Made by a program: the position numbers and the translations under genes. From Bellilinea sp. (GTDB taxonomy: Bacteria; Chloroflexota; Anaerolineae; Anaerolineales; Anaerolineaceae), in assembly GCA_026003615.1 (NCBI GenBank), contig BPHQ01000002.1, positions 62,001 through 126,000 on the forward strand: DNA of 64,000 nucleotides, written 5' to 3'. Under the pieces are notes generated by a model. That model saw nothing but the letters and a program-made list of their open reading frames with translations, had not been told where the DNA came from and searched no databases. Shown here in pieces: positions 44,625-54,600 of this stretch (position 1 is its first letter; each line of letters opens with the position of its first letter).

Positions 44625-46138
44625 CCCCGATTACTCTCTCCTGTTAAGTGTTTCAAGGGAATACGGACACTGAATACCGAGCCTCCCCCTGCTTTTTCCT
44701 CGTAATGAATTTCACCTCCTAATGCCTCCACCGAGCGCTTGACAATCGTCAACCCAAGGCCAGTTCCGGGAATAGATGACACATTTTCCCCGCGATAAAA
44801 TGGCTCAAATAGATTTTCACGATCCTTTTCGGGAACCCCAATTCCACGGTCATGCACCTTAACCCAAAGGTGATCCGGTTGGGTACTTAATTCCAGGATT
44901 ACATCCTTGCCGGGATCGGAGTACTTTATTGCGTTAGAGAGTAAATTTGATATGATATTTCGAAAAGATCTCGTATCCATCCTGACGCTGCTCAATTCAC
45001 CGGTATGGACGAATATGACTGGGTGCCGATTCTGATCCGATTGCTGTATCTCACGGATGACCTCATGGCATAACTGGGAAAGGTCAACCTTCTCGTTTAT
45101 CACTAACCCAACGCTATTATCTACCCGATTGACCTCCAAAACATCACTCAGCATTTGATTTAACCGTTGGGCTGCGGTCTTGATGCGGTTAATGTGATCA
45201 TTGCGTTTTTCCGGACTCCAACGCTCACCATAAGTTTCCAGAAGTTCAATTGAAGATAAAATCGTACTGATTGGCGTCTTAAATTCGTGGGTGGTCATGG
45301 TCAAAAAACGATAACGCAAGGAGTTCAGTTCCTGTTCAGCTTTAAGTGCCCGTTGAAGTTCCTCCTCCGTTTCTCTCTGACGGGTTATATCTCTGGCAAC
45401 CGCCATCACAAACTCAACATCGTTGTGAGGATTAGAAATCGGCACCAACCACGTACCCAGCCAGATTTTTCGCTTTGAAATAATGGCTGAATTTTCGGTA
45501 TACACAGCCTGCTGCGTTTGAAAGGCCTGTTGAATTGAACCTTCAGGAATTAATTTCAAAATATGGGCATAAGATGGCAATTTGGTTTGGGATTCTCCCC
45601 ACCCCAGCGCCTGACGCGCATAACTATTGATGTACTCAATCGTCTTTTCACTGGAAATCAATATGATTAAGTCACGAGAGGCTTCTGCCAGACTCCTGTA
45701 GAGATTTTCACTCTGGCGAATTGCCTCTTCGTAATTTCTTTGACGCGTAACATCAATGAAATAACCGATTCCTTCAATCGGATGACCTGTTGTATCACGC
45801 AGGACCTTTATTTCTTCGTGGAGAAAATGATATTGTTCATCAGCACACAAAAAGCGGTATTCCATTTCTAAAAAGTCGAGCAATTGCATTTTGTCCAGCT
45901 GCTCCAGCACCATTAAGCGATCTTCGGGGTGAACTCTCGACTTCCAGAAGTTGGCATCTTCAATGAATTGATCCGGTGAATAGCCCGTTACAATTGTCAC
46001 ATTTTCACTAATGTACCGAACTTGATAAGGAGGAAATGGTGTTGTGGAATAAATTACGGCAGGGCTTACCGCCAAAAGCCGATTAAGAATATGACGGGTA
46101 TCCCGCAGTTCTTGCTCAACCGGATTGTTTTCACTCAT
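44621..46138 (-). CDS. Cytoplasmic PAS-domain sensor histidine kinase
   Basis: From the ATG at 46138 the protein has 505 residues: two PAS domains (about 10-130, with a PAC-type end GIGYFIDVTRQRNYEE, and about 140-260), a short coiled segment, HisKA (TMTTHEFKTPISTILS) and HATPase (SNAIKYSDPG, VHDRGIGVPE, GTGLGLTIVK). No membrane span is seen, so it senses an internal signal. GAGG nine bases upstream supports this start rather than one 24 bases earlier. It overlaps the end of cmk by eight bases and the following receiver-kinase gene by four, so these three are cotranscribed. Confidence 0.92.
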   Translation of the reverse strand: MSENNPVEQELRDTRHILNRLLAVSPAVIYSTTPFPPYQVRYISENVTIVTGYSPDQFIEDANFWKSRVHPEDRLMVLEQLDKMQLLDFLEMEYRFLCADEQYHFLHEEIKVLRDTTGHPIEGIGYFIDVTRQRNYEEAIRQSENLYRSLAEASRDLIILISSEKTIEYINSYARQALGWGESQTKLPSYAHILKLIPEGSIQQAFQTQQAVYTENSAIISKRKIWLGTWLVPISNPHNDVEFVMAVARDITRQRETEEELQRALKAEQELNSLRYRFLTMTTHEFKTPISTILSSIELLETYGERWSPEKRNDHINRIKTAAQRLNQMLSDVLEVNRVDNSVGLVINEKVDLSQLCHEVIREIQQSDQNRHPVIFVHTGELSSVRMDTRSFRNIISNLLSNAIKYSDPGKDVILELSTQPDHLWVKVHDRGIGVPEKDRENLFEPFYRGENVSSIPGTGLGLTIVKRSVEALGGEIHYEEKAGGGSVFSVRIPLKHLTGESNRG

Positions 46139-46820
46139 TCCCACAATCCTCGAATAATTCAAACACCTTTTTCATTACTTCTTCAATATTCATTCCATCC
46201 GTATTTAGGACGACGGCGTCTTCTGCCGCTTTTAATGGCGCCACCTCACGGGATGTATCAATTTGATCACGTTGCTTCAGGCCAGCCAATACATCTTCGA
46301 ACTTGACAACCTCACCCCGTTGAACCAGTTCCAGATAACGCCGTCTTGCCCGTTCTTCCAATGATGCATCTAAATAAATCTTAAGATCGGCGTCCGGCAT
46401 GACCACTGTACCGATATCTCTGCCGACCATCACGACCCTACCTCGTTTACCTATCTGGCGCTGCAACTCGGTCATCGCCTTACGCACCCCTGCATAGGCA
46501 GAAACTTTGGAAACCCACTTTTCCACCTCGGGTTCGCGGATTGCCCAGGTGACATCTTCACCATCTAAAAGCACGTCCTCTTTTCGACCATCAGCTACAG
46601 TGGGCGGACGAACGTCAATCTGAACATGCCGAGCAAGTTGAGTAACCCTGTTTTCATCCTCGACGTTGATCCCTGCACGGATGACTGCCAGCGTTACAGC
46701 ACGGTACATAATTCCTGTGTCAAAAAACAAATATCCCAATCGTTCAGCAAGTCTCAACCCGATTGTTGATTTACCGGACGACGCCGGCCCGTCTATCGCA
46801 ATGCTTTTGGGTATGTTCAA
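46131..46820 (-). CDS. cmk: Cytidylate kinase
   Basis: The 229 residues show the full CMP kinase pattern: P-loop GPASSGKS at 11-18, the NMP-binding segment LFFDTGIMYRAVT, GRDIGTVVMPDADLKIYLDA and the lid region ERARRRYLEL. CMP kinase phosphorylates CMP and dCMP in the cytoplasm. It overlaps the GT39-type gene before it by four bases and the PAS kinase gene after it by eight, so this housekeeping gene is embedded between a glycan-assembly group and a signalling group. CDP-sugar metabolism nearby (the CDP-paratose-epimerase-like gene) also depends on cytidine nucleotides, but no direct link is shown. Confidence 0.95.
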   Translation of the reverse strand: MNIPKSIAIDGPASSGKSTIGLRLAERLGYLFFDTGIMYRAVTLAVIRAGINVEDENRVTQLARHVQIDVRPPTVADGRKEDVLLDGEDVTWAIREPEVEKWVSKVSAYAGVRKAMTELQRQIGKRGRVVMVGRDIGTVVMPDADLKIYLDASLEERARRRYLELVQRGEVVKFEDVLAGLKQRDQIDTSREVAPLKAAEDAVVLNTDGMNIEEVMKKVFELFEDCGNE

Positions 46821-48754
46821 GGCTGCACCTCGTTCGAAATTTCACTCCCCGGAAAGAGACTTTCTCTTGCCCAGAGGAAAACCATTTTGTTTTCCAGTGG
46901 AGCAACTTTAAAAATTGCCCACCTCGCCCACTCCTCGATCGTCATCAGATTCCAAATCGGTTGTACTTGCCAATGAAAATCCTGTCCGCGATAATTTTCA
47001 CCAAAAACAACTCCTTCAGATGATCCGGTTAAAACAACCGAACTCTGATGTTGAGGTTGGAAGGTGTTTTCAAAAGAAAATTTTGGATAATCTCTGGCCA
47101 GCCAGCGCATCGCCGGTTGATCTAATCCAATTGCCACCACATCCAGTCCCGTACGTGAGCGCACATTCAATTCCGCTAAATCTCCAATGGTATCTTTGAT
47201 CAAATCCGCTTCGCTGATGAACCAACCACGTCGAAATGGATTTGTCTCAGGATTGCCGCTAATACCGGCTGCATGAAAACTCCCTGAAAGCCAAAAGAGG
47301 ATTAATAAGGTCAGCCCACCCCATAATGCGCCATAACCAGACACACGAGTTGACCAACCCCAGACGATCAGGATGATGAAGATAATCACAAACAACAAAT
47401 CCGCTTCTCTGATTATCCCCCGCAAGGGACTCGTTTCCGGATTTTCACCTATACCGGCCGCGTATAAACTCCCGGAAAGCCATAAGTAGATTAATAACGT
47501 CAGCCCACCCCATAGTAGACTGAGCCATTTTGCGCCACAACCAGACACATGAGCTGACCAACCCCAGCCGATCAGGATGATCGAGATAATCACAAACAAC
47601 ATCGCAGCCAGAACAGCGATGAGTTCAGTCTGTAGGTTAACAGCCACCCGCCCTGGGCTTAACAAACGCATGATGTTTTGTGAGATAAACAGTAAAAACA
47701 CCAAAACGACCGCACCGTACACCAGCGCCTCAGTACGTTGCTCAAAATCAAATTTCAGCCGGGATGAAAGAAAACGTGCCGCCAAACCAAAGAGTGGCAG
47801 GGAAACCCACACCAAATCCAGAACTTCACGCGCTGGATAAAGGATGGAATGGAGCAGCGCAAAAAAGCTCCAAATCGTCAAAAAGATTTCCAGATTCACA
47901 GATTTTTTGATCTGCCGGCGCAAAGCGGATAAACCAAACAAGGTGCTGATTGGTTGATAAATTAGCATGGCTGCTAAGATTAATCCCGCCGAAACACCTG
48001 TTGGGTTGATCCAGCCGCGTAAATAAGAAACTAAACCACCCCCTACTGCACTCCATCCCACTGGCAGGATCAAAAACAGGCTCCCAAAAACCAACAGGGT
48101 TCCGCCTGCCCAAATTAGCCATTCTCTCCAATAAGTCTTAATCGAGTGCCACACTTCGTTTCCCTCAAAGGCTCCCCGATTAACCCAGCGATGATATACC
48201 CAAATGGCGACACCAAAAGGAATCAACCCTTTCCAAGCTTCCATCCCCCCAAATAACAACAGACCACAAAAGATACCCGCCATTCTCCAGCGCCGAGAGG
48301 ATATCGCCCAAATCGTGGCTAAAAAGAACAGGACTGCCCAGGTCTGGCTGCCAGCCTGACGGGAAGCCGCAAGCCAAACGCCGTCAAGCGCTAAACCCAA
48401 CGCGGCAATTAAAGCCGCTTTTCCCCCCAGCCATTTTCGAAAAGCCAAAGGCATCAGACAAACCAACGAACCCACGAATGCTGGCACAAAACGCCCCAGA
48501 AACTCCGTGGCAGAAAAAACGAAAAATAAGGCGGCAGTCGTAATTAGATACCCCCCATCCGGATTCATAAACGGCGAATTTTCGCCGCGAGCTAACCAGT
48601 AGGCCTGTAAAGCTAATCGGGCTTCTTCATCATTGAACGGTAACCTGTCCAATTGCATAAATCTTAACAATAGCCCAACGACTAAAACCAGTCCATACAA
48701 GACCTGTTCGACATTCAGTGTAAATGTCTTTTTCTTCATCATCTCAACGCTCAC
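46817..48754 (-). CDS. GT39-type membrane glycosyltransferase with internal duplication
   Basis: The 645-residue polytopic protein opens with the family loop RLPFNDEEARLALQAYW (acidic residues near 42-44), followed by about a dozen spans and a small C-terminal outside domain, as in PMT/ArnT-like transferases that use polyprenyl-phosphate sugars. Residues about 385-453 and 453-518 are repeats of each other, each with one or two spans (LLWGGLTLLIYLWLSGS versus LWGGLTLLILFWLSGS). The GTG at 48754 overlaps the stop of the upstream DUF2298 gene; ATG codons at 48742 and 48739 are alternatives. Donor and acceptor sugars are unknown. Confidence 0.82.
   Translation of the reverse strand: MSVEMMKKKTFTLNVEQVLYGLVLVVGLLLRFMQLDRLPFNDEEARLALQAYWLARGENSPFMNPDGGYLITTAALFFVFSATEFLGRFVPAFVGSLVCLMPLAFRKWLGGKAALIAALGLALDGVWLAASRQAGSQTWAVLFFLATIWAISSRRWRMAGIFCGLLLFGGMEAWKGLIPFGVAIWVYHRWVNRGAFEGNEVWHSIKTYWREWLIWAGGTLLVFGSLFLILPVGWSAVGGGLVSYLRGWINPTGVSAGLILAAMLIYQPISTLFGLSALRRQIKKSVNLEIFLTIWSFFALLHSILYPAREVLDLVWVSLPLFGLAARFLSSRLKFDFEQRTEALVYGAVVLVFLLFISQNIMRLLSPGRVAVNLQTELIAVLAAMLFVIISIILIGWGWSAHVSGCGAKWLSLLWGGLTLLIYLWLSGSLYAAGIGENPETSPLRGIIREADLLFVIIFIILIVWGWSTRVSGYGALWGGLTLLILFWLSGSFHAAGISGNPETNPFRRGWFISEADLIKDTIGDLAELNVRSRTGLDVVAIGLDQPAMRWLARDYPKFSFENTFQPQHQSSVVLTGSSEGVVFGENYRGQDFHWQVQPIWNLMTIEEWARWAIFKVAPLENKMVFLWARESLFPGSEISNEVQP
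47201..47599 (-). repeat. In-frame tandem duplication of about 195-204 bases inside a GT39-type gene
   Basis: The unit at 47201-47395 recurs at 47396-47599. Both begin CAAATCCGCTTC and share long blocks such as GTCAGCCCACCCCATA and CAACCCCAG. Length differences are multiples of three (copies of 65 and 68 codons), so the frame is kept. Confidence 0.9.
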
Positions 48755-51321
48755 GGTGTTTTTTCTACCAATGAATCGGGCACTTCATAAATCCGGACAT
48801 TTGAATTCGCAAAGAGCAAACCCAGGTTGGTGGAGAACTTGTTTTCGGATACGCGGTAGGTACTTCGTTCGACTGGCCCAATATAAATATACCGGATGCC
48901 ATACTGTTGGATGATATCTCTGGCTCTTAACCAATCACCAGTTTGATAGAGCGTTTCAATATCTGTCCGGCGCGAACCCATTTCCCTGGCACTTCCGCGC
49001 CATTGAATTTCATGACCCTCCCAGCCCAGCAAACCCGGTTGACCGGCATGGGTGGCAACCCGCGCAAATTGAGGATTATATTGAGGACCAACCGCTTCAA
49101 CTACATATCCCAACGGCATATTCCATAAAAATTGGAACGCCTGCCACTCTTCCGGTTCATCGCGCTGCAAATAGGCTTTACCATCAAGCGTCAACTGGAT
49201 GGGTTGACCGCGCAACAATCCTGTTTTTGCAGGCAACATCACCCCCGGATACACCAGAGAACATGCCAGCAGAATCACCCAACCCGTTTTCACTGTCCAT
49301 CCCCATTTACTGTTCAAGGAGTCTAATAGCAAAGCGCTGGAAAAAGCCGCTGCAATTCCCCACAAAATCCAAGCCTGAAAATAGAACTTAAAAATCGTAT
49401 TCATCCGGGTGCCAAAATCATCCTGTAAGTAGAAAAATTCTGGCACAAGCGTTAAACCCGCACCCAATAAAATTACCAACAAAACAAAACCACGATTTTG
49501 ATCTTCTTCTGGTTGTAAAGAAGAAAGATTTTCATCTTCACCGGAAGAATAGGGGTGTGACCGACGCAGGGTGACCATCATCGAAAAAACCAATATGAGG
49601 ATAATCATCAAGGTCAGCCATGTACCAGGACTGGTTATCCGCCTGAGGAAGGCAGCCTCAAATAATTCCGCACCAGATCCACCTTGTTTAATAAAAAACA
49701 AACTGCTAAGACCACTCAGAGTCTGTCCCATCCTTGCCAGATTGCTGTCGGCGGAAGCCATCCATCCTTGTCCCAATAATCCAGCCAGCTCGATAACTTT
49801 GCTGGCTACCAACATCAAAATCCACCCAACCGCCACAATCCCGGAGCCAACCAATGCACCCCAGCGCAGCCCAGAACGCAGGTCAGTTCTCCCCTGACTG
49901 ATCAACCACGCCAGGATGGGTATCAACAAGGGTGCAAACATAACCCAAAAGTGCACCCCGCGGGTGTGGAAAATCAGGCTGGGTAAAAAGCCGCCTGCTT
50001 GCGACGAAAATCCAAAATAAAATGGTAAATACAACAAAATGCCTAAAAAACCCACCGCAGCCGCAATAAACACAAAATCACCAACTCGCTGCCAGCTCCA
50101 TCCTCCACGCAGGTACCGATGAAGGGCGTAAACACCGGCAAACAAAGCCAGATAGATAGGAAAATCCCATGTATTCAAAAAAGAAAGACCGCCAAAAATC
50201 AGAGCGCCCAGCCAGATATTTGTATCTTTGAACCAAATTACCAACGATGGTTTCGGAGGGGGTTGTTTCTTAAAGGAGTAATAATAGTTCAACGCTAAGC
50301 CAGCAGCCAAAAGGACAAAGGGCATTCCCAGTACATGCGGGTGCATATCAGCTAGAAGATAGGAGAAAAAAGGAAATTCATCAATGACTTCCTCGCGTTG
50401 ATTGACCAGATTAAAATCCTGCAACACCCGTGAACCGCGCCACCATAACCAGTAGGTACGCTTCGGCGTCCAGGAGAGCGGTTCCGGTGGAGGCTGGTCA
50501 AATTCCTGAATCCCCAACCATGTCCAGAAGGATGATTCCAGAACGCCTTGCTCATTGCGCTTCCAAAAGATACCCCGTGCATGAAGCACATCTAACAATC
50601 CAGCCAGGTTACTCACAACTAGAATAAACAACGGTCCCAATAACGCCCACCCAACCGCTTTTCGGCTCGAATACCCCGGTTTCCCCCCTTTAAGGACACC
50701 GCTTAATAAATTGAATACAACCCCATAAGCAGCCAGGGCAGTTAATCCAAACCACATGGCAATCCCCAAGTTAAATCCAATTGAACTGGGAACCCCGCTC
50801 AGGTGAATCAGCATCGAAACAATGACGTATCCGAAATAGTAGTAGGAAATTGCATAACCCGCCAACCAGGGGTCGAATGGAGGAAAGGTCGGTGACCGGA
50901 GGATCGCATTAATAAACGCCAATTCCATTGGCTTTTCAGTGTAGATGATTTCCGGATTGGCAGCCCGTACGATGACCCAAAAAAGGTAGGCAGTGAAAAA
51001 AAGGCTTTCGGCGGTTATGATCAACCGCAACTGCCCTTTAAGCCAGTCACGGAACTCTTCCCATTTTCCGCGCATCACAAGGACGCTCACCCCACCCAAT
51101 AGAATCAGCCCAAACACAACTCCACCGGAATTATTTTGCAATAAGCCGAAACTAGTCAGCAGCCAGAAGATATACCCCCACAGCAGCAACCCCAACGGAC
51201 GGCTTAATGTATAGCCACGATCTGGCAAGAATTTCAGAAAGCGATAAGCCAGTGGCAGGGCAATAAATCCCACACCTAAAACAATCACGTACCACACAAA
51301 GGTCATCAGAATCTGGCTCAT
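48751..51321 (-). CDS. DUF2298 (Chlor_Arch_YYY) polytopic membrane protein
   Basis: The 856-residue protein has about 14-16 membrane spans and the family's defining aromatic motif near residue 157 (LAGYAISYYYFGYVIVSMLI), preceded by EKPMELAFINAILRSPTFPP. FPFFSYLLADMHPHVLGMPF and MNTIFKFYFQAWILWG are other conserved blocks. The overall plan resembles PMT-type transferases, and the last part holds a small soluble domain. Function is not established; a role in surface glycan or lipid-linked sugar handling is inferred from neighbours. GAGGTGA precedes ATG 51321; a GTG three bases earlier is the alternative. Confidence 0.85.
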   Translation of the reverse strand: MSQILMTFVWYVIVLGVGFIALPLAYRFLKFLPDRGYTLSRPLGLLLWGYIFWLLTSFGLLQNNSGGVVFGLILLGGVSVLVMRGKWEEFRDWLKGQLRLIITAESLFFTAYLFWVIVRAANPEIIYTEKPMELAFINAILRSPTFPPFDPWLAGYAISYYYFGYVIVSMLIHLSGVPSSIGFNLGIAMWFGLTALAAYGVVFNLLSGVLKGGKPGYSSRKAVGWALLGPLFILVVSNLAGLLDVLHARGIFWKRNEQGVLESSFWTWLGIQEFDQPPPEPLSWTPKRTYWLWWRGSRVLQDFNLVNQREEVIDEFPFFSYLLADMHPHVLGMPFVLLAAGLALNYYYSFKKQPPPKPSLVIWFKDTNIWLGALIFGGLSFLNTWDFPIYLALFAGVYALHRYLRGGWSWQRVGDFVFIAAAVGFLGILLYLPFYFGFSSQAGGFLPSLIFHTRGVHFWVMFAPLLIPILAWLISQGRTDLRSGLRWGALVGSGIVAVGWILMLVASKVIELAGLLGQGWMASADSNLARMGQTLSGLSSLFFIKQGGSGAELFEAAFLRRITSPGTWLTLMIILILVFSMMVTLRRSHPYSSGEDENLSSLQPEEDQNRGFVLLVILLGAGLTLVPEFFYLQDDFGTRMNTIFKFYFQAWILWGIAAAFSSALLLDSLNSKWGWTVKTGWVILLACSLVYPGVMLPAKTGLLRGQPIQLTLDGKAYLQRDEPEEWQAFQFLWNMPLGYVVEAVGPQYNPQFARVATHAGQPGLLGWEGHEIQWRGSAREMGSRRTDIETLYQTGDWLRARDIIQQYGIRYIYIGPVERSTYRVSENKFSTNLGLLFANSNVRIYEVPDSLVEKTP

Positions 51322-51338
51322 CACTTCACCTCAACACC

Positions 51339-51689
51339 TCACGCAGACCGGACTTCCAATGAGCGATTTGTCCAATCAATTATAAATACGCGCCGAACTG
51401 CTTCGAGAGGAATTTCGCCATAAACATGCGGGTAAGATTTTCCATTTGGAGCCGTTTCATACTTTACTTCGATCGGCAGGTTTGTTTGCTCAATTTCCAA
51501 CACCACCACATCTGTTCGCTTAGAGAATAACCGTTCTGCCACTTCCATGACCTGTTCACGGGTTGAACAATGAATGAACCCCTCGCTACTCAGAGAATCG
51601 GCATAATACGAACCCGATTCGATGGCATTGAACCACGCCTGACTCTCTGCTATATGATAAATCATTTCCGAAAATTGTTCGCTTCTCAA
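51339..51689 (-). CDS. DUF952 family protein
   Basis: This 116-residue soluble protein matches DUF952 over its whole length: MIYHIAESQAWFNAIESGSY, EGFIHCSTREQVMEVAERLF and YPHVYGEIPLEAVRRVF are the characteristic blocks. The family is widespread and of unknown biochemical function. Its ATG overlaps the stop of the 1766-residue gene by four bases and its stop is 17 bases before the DUF2298 gene, so it sits inside the membrane-glycosyltransferase operon. A second Met at residue 9 is where most family members begin. Confidence 0.85.
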   Translation of the reverse strand: MRSEQFSEMIYHIAESQAWFNAIESGSYYADSLSSEGFIHCSTREQVMEVAERLFSKRTDVVVLEIEQTNLPIEVKYETAPNGKSYPHVYGEIPLEAVRRVFIIDWTNRSLEVRSA

Positions 51690-54600
51690 GGAATTACCTC
51701 GTAAATTGCAGTGTCCATATCACGGTAAACTTCTTTCCAAAGTTCCCCGTCCCATTGTGGGAATTTGGATAGTCCGGCTTCCTCGTAATAGGCCTGTTCC
51801 AGCTGTCCCACAATAATATATTGCACATCGTAACGATCTAAAAGTTCTCTGATGGTTTCCTTTGAAAGACTATTGTAAATTTCGGCAACATCGAAAATCC
51901 GATTTTGTACACTAAAATCATTCGGTACGGCCGCTCGTTGCTGCCGTTGATGCCAGTCCCAGCCAATGATGGTTGGCAGTCCGGTGTAAATCGAAAATCG
52001 CGATCCCCACCGATACAACGGAGTGTTTGCTTCAACAATCACTGGTGAACCTTTCACGTTTTCCTGCATCCAACGAATCGCCCGGTAATCCTGACCCAAA
52101 TCCATCGTCCGCCCCTGATCGGAGTACTCCGCCGTCCGCATATAGGCCATTCCATCCAGACCATGTGGAGCAATACTGCTCATTCGATCACGAACCTTTG
52201 CCACACCAGCCATCAGTGGATACAGCATGGCCGCCACAATCAAAGCACTCAACCCAAGCTGCCAAATGGGTTTCCAGCCGGATTTCCACTCCCGTTCGAT
52301 TGCTGGCAACAACCAACCGGCGGCAGCCGCTGATCCAATGGCGAGTAAATTCCACGCCTGTAAATAAAACTTAAACACCGTGTTCATTCTACCAATATCG
52401 CCTACCAAAACAATAACTTCTACCATCAACGTAAGAATGACACCGGTACCAATCAAAAACAGCACCGCGCGTTTGGCATCCGATTGATTTGGGCGCAGCA
52501 ACAAAATCAAACACCATACTGCTAAAGTGAGCGGGTAAAAGGCAATTTCGACTTTCAATGATACATTCAACAATACAACAGCCAGTAAATAAATCCCCAA
52601 CCCGCTAAAAATCCAGAAGCGCCAAGGGCGCAATTTTTCCAGGGCCGAAAGCGGAGTATTTGCCATCCAGTTGATGGTTTCATAAATCAGCCACGAGGCA
52701 ATCACAAAGAAAAACAATCCCCAATGCGTGAGGTACGAAGCCACTGGTGAGCGGCCACCTTCCCAAATTTGCACACTGCCATAGCCTTGCGCATACCAGA
52801 ATGAATATGGCATAAACAATAGAAAAGACATGCCCGTCAATAGCAAACTTGCTCCTAAGGCAACCCCAAATCGTTTCAACCAAACCGGAAAACCCTTTAA
52901 GTAATTACCGTTACTGATTCCATAACGAATAGCGGCATAGAACAGGGCGGAAACCCCCAAACCCAGATATGTCGGCATATCCCACGTGTTTGTGGGTCGT
53001 AAAACCCCAATGGCAAGCCCGCCCACCAGCATCGAAAGCAGAAAACCTGCAACCGGCTTTATCCGCCCAAATCCCCAACGCCATTGACCAAATACCACCG
53101 AAAGACACCAGCCCAGTGCCAGCATTGTCAACGGCAAGGCAAACAGGTGAGCATGTGGATCGGCATATAAGAAGGTAAAAAACGGGAATTCAGTGATGGC
53201 TTCGCCCGGTAATGCCCGACTTGGAATCCAGTACCAGTCTCCGGTACTGTAAGGCAGACGTGCTCCGGTCAAAAAGCGTGAAATTCCCTGAACAGTCCAA
53301 GAAAGTTTTAAGAAAAAGTTCGCCTCTTCCAGCGACGATCCGGTCATTGCAAGCCGCATCAAACCATGCCAGATCATTCTGGCAGTTCCCAAATTACCCA
53401 GAATCAAGGCTGCTATGGCAGCCCCTATCCCAACCCAAAGTGGTTTTCCGAAGGAAGACCGTATCCCCGTGGTTTTTTCATCAGATTGACTGCTCTCTTT
53501 GACAAATTGAGCAGCGATATTCCAACCCGCGCTGAATGCTCCCAATGCAAACGTGGCGAACATGGTCGGCAGAATCAAATTGTAGGCTATTGAAGGGATA
53601 ATACCCAGCCATTTGGTGGGCACACCTACCAAAACAAATCCGTAGTAATAGTAATTAATGTATCCACCGCTGAACCATGGGTTATAGGGAGGAAAAATGG
53701 TACTTTTGAGTATGGCGTTGAAGTAGGCAAAATCCATTGGTTTTTCACCACCAAATGCAGGATGCCATAAATCCGGATTACCTACCCGAATCAACGTAAA
53801 AAAGATAAAAAATGCTAAACCAATCCCTTCAACCCACAGGTAGTACCTTTTTCGCTCACGAAATTCCTGAATTAAGTCATCTCGCTGCCAGAAGGCTGCC
53901 AACCCGCTGAATACCAGCAGTATCAGGAAAACAATGGTTATGGTATCCCGCTCAAACGTCCCCCCTAGCGATGCAATCAACCAAACCCCCCAAGATAAGG
54001 ACAGCATACCGGCTATCTTAATCAGAGGATAACCACGATCTGGCAATCCCCTCATGGCTATGCGCAAAACCGGATAAACAATCCATCCCAAAATGCTGAT
54101 GACCAGATACCATACCACTAAACCCAAAAACGGATAACGATTCAGCAAACCATCACTGTTGAATAATTCTGCCCAGGTACCACCGATGCGTTGTTTTGCC
54201 AGCAAATGGTCAGGAAGCATTAAGTTTGCGGGAAAAGAAGGCGCCTTTCCGGGTAGAACATGAATAACGGATGATAAATCCACACCCCTTAAGATGCGGA
54301 CGGTTTGCAGGGGGTCATATCCCTCGCTCTTTTTAAAGATCAACACCTTTGGGTGATCATATACCGTGAAAGCTTCTTCGGCAAATTGGGTATTGATCTC
54401 AATCCCACCCAATTTCGGGTTGGATTGAAACACGGCTGCCAGTTCAAAACCCAATTGACCGCTGAACATGCCCGGTTGGGCAACGCGGTAGCACCATAAA
54501 AGGTCTTTCTCCGCCGGACAACCCAGCAAGTAACGATAATAAGCGGTGGTTAAGGGATACCGTTCGGGTAATCGGGTAGTCGTTCCCCATTGGCGATTGG

